Shown: positions 61,376 to 64,000 of the stretch, one piece after another | How the letters are laid out: every line of letters starts with the position of its first letter | Numbering within the stretch: the stretch's first letter is position 1 | Assembly: GCF_002174455.2 (NCBI RefSeq) | Contig: NZ_CP147246.1 | Coordinates: forward strand, 3,353,001-3,417,000 | Direction: 5' to 3' | Length of the DNA: 64,000 bases | Source: Enterococcus sp. 9D6_DIV0238 | GTDB taxonomy: Bacteria > Bacillota > Bacilli > Lactobacillales > Enterococcaceae | Notes under the pieces: model-generated | Told to the model about the DNA's origin: nothing | The model's input: only the letters and a program-made list of their open reading frames with translations | Database searches by the model: none | Program-made: the position numbers and the translations under genes

Positions 61376-63952
61376 ATGTATTCATTCGTAGTAAATGGCA
61401 AACCTGAAACTTGCAGCACAAACAAAAAATTGATGGACTTTCTACGGGAAGATCTATCGCTGACCGGAACGAAAGATGGTTGTAACCAAGGCTCATGCGG
61501 CGCTTGTTCAGTGCTGATTAATGGAAGGGTTTCCAAAGCGTGTTTATTCAATTTGGAAAAGCTTGAAGGTAAGGAAATCACCACGATCGAAGGAATCAGT
61601 CAAAGACAAAAAGATGTTTACTCATATGCTTTTGCAAAAATGGGCGCAGTTCAGTGCGGATATTGTATACCGGGAATCGTGATCTCAGCGCAAGGCTTAC
61701 TGAACAAAAAAGAAGAACCAAGCGATGAAGAGGTTCGTAAAGCAATTAGAGGGAATATTTGCCGATGTACTGGCTATGTTAAAATCATCGAAGCGATCCA
61801 ATTAGCTGCTAAAATGTTTCGTGAAGATTTGAGCATACCAGAAGAAGCTTCAACGGGCAAACTTGGTGAAGACTTCAAACGTGTCGATGCGGTTGAGAAG
61901 ACTTTAGGTACGGGGCTTTATGTAGATGATATCACAGTCGAAGGTATGCTGCATGCTTCTGCGATCCGTAGTAAATACCCAAGAGCAAAAGTCCTGAACA
62001 TCGATACATCCAAAGCTTTAGAGCATCCTGAGTGTGAAGCGGTACTGACTGCTAAAGATGTACCGGGAAATAATAAAATCGGTCACTTGGAATTTATATC
62101 TGATTGGGATGTAATGATTCCAGAAGGAGAAATCACACGTTATGTGGGGGATGCAGTAGCGTTAGTCGTTTCTAAAGACAAAGAAGCATTAGAAGAAATC
62201 AAAGAGCTTGTCGAAATTGAGTATGAAGAGTTGAAACCGGTGGTCACCTGTGAAGAAGCATTAGCTGAAGGAGCTCCATTGATCCATGAAAAAGGCAATG
62301 TTCTATCTCATGAGCACCTTGTTCGTGGAAATGCAGATGAACAGCTAGCTGCTTCTGCTCATGTCGTCACCCAACATTATTCTGTACCGATCAATGAACA
62401 TGCGTTTATGGAGCCGGAATGTGCGATTGCAATGCCGGAAGGTGAAGACGGAATTTTACTTTATAGTGCTGGGCAAAGTATTTATGATGAACAACGAGAA
62501 GTTGCAAGAATGCTTGGAGTAGAAAAAGAAAAAGTCCATGTCCAAGCAAAATTAGTCGGCGGTGGCTTTGGCGGAAAAGAAGATATGAGTGTCCAGCATC
62601 ATGCGTCACTTGCAGCTTGGTGTTTGCAGAAACCTGTGAAAGTCTTGCTTAGTCGCCAAGAAAGTTTGATGGTCCATCCGAAGCGTCACGGTATGGAGAT
62701 GGACTTCACAACTGGCTGTGACGAAGAAGGAAATCTAACGGCAATGAAAGCTGTTATCTATTCAGATACTGGAGCCTATGCTTCGTTGGGGGGGCCAGTC
62801 TTGCAAAGAGCGTGCACTCATGCGGCAGGTCCCTATAAATATCAACATATCGATGTTGAAGGTTTTGCCGTATACACGAATAATCCGCCAGCTGGAGCGT
62901 TCCGCGGCTTTGGTGTTTGTCAGACGGCCTTTGCAATTGAGAGTAATTTAAATCTATTGGCAGAAAAAGTAGGGATTTCGCAATGGGATATACGCTATAA
63001 AAATGCCGTAGCACCAGGAGACTCGTTACCAAATGGACAGCTTGTGTCAAATAATGCTGCATTAAAAGAGACCTTGTTGGAAGTCAAAGAAGCATACGAA
63101 AATGCAGAAATTGCTGGTATTTCCTGCTTCTTTAAAAACAGCGGGATCGGTGTTGGCTTATCCGATGTTGGCCGTTGTATTGTTTCAGTAGAAGATGGTA
63201 AAGTTCATGTGAGAACGAGTGCAGCATGTATTGGTCAAGGCATGGCGACAGTTACCACGCAAGTGGCCTGTGAGACACTGAATCTACCACCGGAAATGAT
63301 CATAGCAGAAGCACCAGATACTCGTCGTACACCGGATTCCGGGACAACAACGGCTTCTCGTCAGTCTTTATTTACAGGTGAAGCGACAAGAAGAGCTGCC
63401 ATGCAGTTACGTTATGAGCTGGATATGGGACGTTCGTTATCAGATTTAGAAGGGCAAGAATTTTATGGTGAATATTCTGCTAAAACAGATCCATTAATCA
63501 ATGACAAGACGAATCCTGTTAGTCATGCTGGCTATGGCTATGCTTCTGAAGTGGCGATTTTAGATGAAAAAGGGAAAGTCGAGAAATTTGTTGCTGCTTA
63601 TGACATGGGCCAAGTTGTGAATCCTAAAGCTGCGGAAGGACAAATCGAAGGTGGGATCGTCATGGGCATGGGCTATGCGCTGACAGAAAAATTTGCGATG
63701 GAAGATGGGTACGTAAAAGCAAAATATGCCACATTAGGCTTGTTGAACGCGGCACAAGTACCGCCGATCGAAACGATCTTAGTTCAAGCTGATAATATTC
63801 ATGACGGTTTGGCCTACGGAATCAAAGGAGTTGGAGAATTGGCAACGATTCCGACGGCTCCTGCATTAGCGGGTGCTTATTATGCACTGGACGGTAAGCT
63901 GCGTCCGACATTACCAATGGAAGATACCTTCTATCAAAAAAAGAAAAAGTAA
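61376..63952 (+). CDS. Selenium-type xanthine dehydrogenase (fused FeS and Mo subunits)
   Basis: An 858-residue molybdenum hydroxylase. The first 2Fe-2S cluster has Cys 36, 41, 44 and 56; the second has Cys 94, 97, 129 and 131. The Mo domains hold GGGFGGKED, AGAFRGFG, CIGQGMATV and the catalytic Glu of IKGVGELATIP. No FAD domain lies between the FeS and Mo parts, so electrons must leave to another partner. The layout matches selenium-dependent xanthine dehydrogenases, which use labile, not genetically encoded, selenium. The ATG at 61376 is used. Confidence 0.92.
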   Translation: MYSFVVNGKPETCSTNKKLMDFLREDLSLTGTKDGCNQGSCGACSVLINGRVSKACLFNLEKLEGKEITTIEGISQRQKDVYSYAFAKMGAVQCGYCIPGIVISAQGLLNKKEEPSDEEVRKAIRGNICRCTGYVKIIEAIQLAAKMFREDLSIPEEASTGKLGEDFKRVDAVEKTLGTGLYVDDITVEGMLHASAIRSKYPRAKVLNIDTSKALEHPECEAVLTAKDVPGNNKIGHLEFISDWDVMIPEGEITRYVGDAVALVVSKDKEALEEIKELVEIEYEELKPVVTCEEALAEGAPLIHEKGNVLSHEHLVRGNADEQLAASAHVVTQHYSVPINEHAFMEPECAIAMPEGEDGILLYSAGQSIYDEQREVARMLGVEKEKVHVQAKLVGGGFGGKEDMSVQHHASLAAWCLQKPVKVLLSRQESLMVHPKRHGMEMDFTTGCDEEGNLTAMKAVIYSDTGAYASLGGPVLQRACTHAAGPYKYQHIDVEGFAVYTNNPPAGAFRGFGVCQTAFAIESNLNLLAEKVGISQWDIRYKNAVAPGDSLPNGQLVSNNAALKETLLEVKEAYENAEIAGISCFFKNSGIGVGLSDVGRCIVSVEDGKVHVRTSAACIGQGMATVTTQVACETLNLPPEMIIAEAPDTRRTPDSGTTTASRQSLFTGEATRRAAMQLRYELDMGRSLSDLEGQEFYGEYSAKTDPLINDKTNPVSHAGYGYASEVAILDEKGKVEKFVAAYDMGQVVNPKAAEGQIEGGIVMGMGYALTEKFAMEDGYVKAKYATLGLLNAAQVPPIETILVQADNIHDGLAYGIKGVGELATIPTAPALAGAYYALDGKLRPTLPMEDTFYQKKKK

Positions 63953-64000
63953 AAAAAGTAATACTGTGATGTGCTGGGAAAATCGCTCATAACAGGCGAA

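Noticed and set aside
42099..63952. In-frame TGA selenocysteine codons
   Set aside because: All enzymes of the cluster read through without an internal TGA; selenium in this hydroxylase class is a labile cofactor, not selenocysteine.

Overview
The window looks like a chromosome segment of an Enterococcus, most likely from the E. faecalis group. It is AT-rich, uses strong AGGAGG-type ribosome binding sites, and has a low-GC Gram-positive gene order: secG-est-rnr-smpB, then the F-ATPase operon, then DUF1146-murA-epuA. It also carries MurT/GatD and a LicT/BglP/BglB system, and its anaerobic purine / selenium-molybdenum cluster is of the type known from E. faecalis. The species cannot be fixed from this sequence alone.

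Layout. (1) 1-9.6 kb: a small DUF1827-like protein, a GtrA membrane protein, the NAD salvage pair pncB-nadE, a gene-poor 0.9 kb stretch, two unrelated P-type ATPases (the second behind a Fur-type box), and a YjdI/YjdJ-like pair. (2) 9.6-13.7 kb: secG-est-rnr-smpB. (3) 13.9-21.1 kb: the complete atpBEFHAGDC operon, without atpI. It has two unusual intergenic expansions: a degenerate 79-bp tandem repeat between atpE and atpF, and an exact-period 118-bp tandem hairpin repeat between atpG and atpD. (4) 21.1-25.9 kb: a duplicated structured leader, DUF1146, murA, the epuA microprotein, an orphan sorbitol-type PTS IIA, an AI-2E transporter and an azoreductase. (5) 26-30.8 kb: a beta-glucoside system with two RAT/terminator antitermination sites. 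(6) 30.8-39.4 kb: a guanylate-kinase-like protein, a VOC protein, a serine hydrolase, manA, a secreted cysteine-peptidase-like protein with nine ChW repeats, and murT-gatD. (7) 39.5 kb to the end: a YheO-type PAS/HTH regulator divergent from a co-directional cluster of about 23 kb.

The right-hand cluster is the most remarkable part. It encodes ssnA, ygfK, a hydantoinase, diaminopropionate ammonia-lyase, YgeY, YgeW, carbamate kinase, RidA, an NCS2 purine permease, an NTPase, a ModE-type regulator, XdhC, a FecCD/BtuCD-type metal-oxyanion importer with a DUF364 protein, a double-cubane reductase with its ATP-driven activator, and a selenium-type xanthine dehydrogenase with fused FeS and Mo domains and no FAD domain. 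Together they suggest import and anaerobic breakdown of purines (urate/xanthine) to pyruvate, ammonia and carbamoyl phosphate, with ATP made by carbamate kinase. The leader of the cluster carries two CcpA cre-like sites and two mutually exclusive stems, and most gene junctions carry hairpins. The cluster probably continues beyond the right edge.
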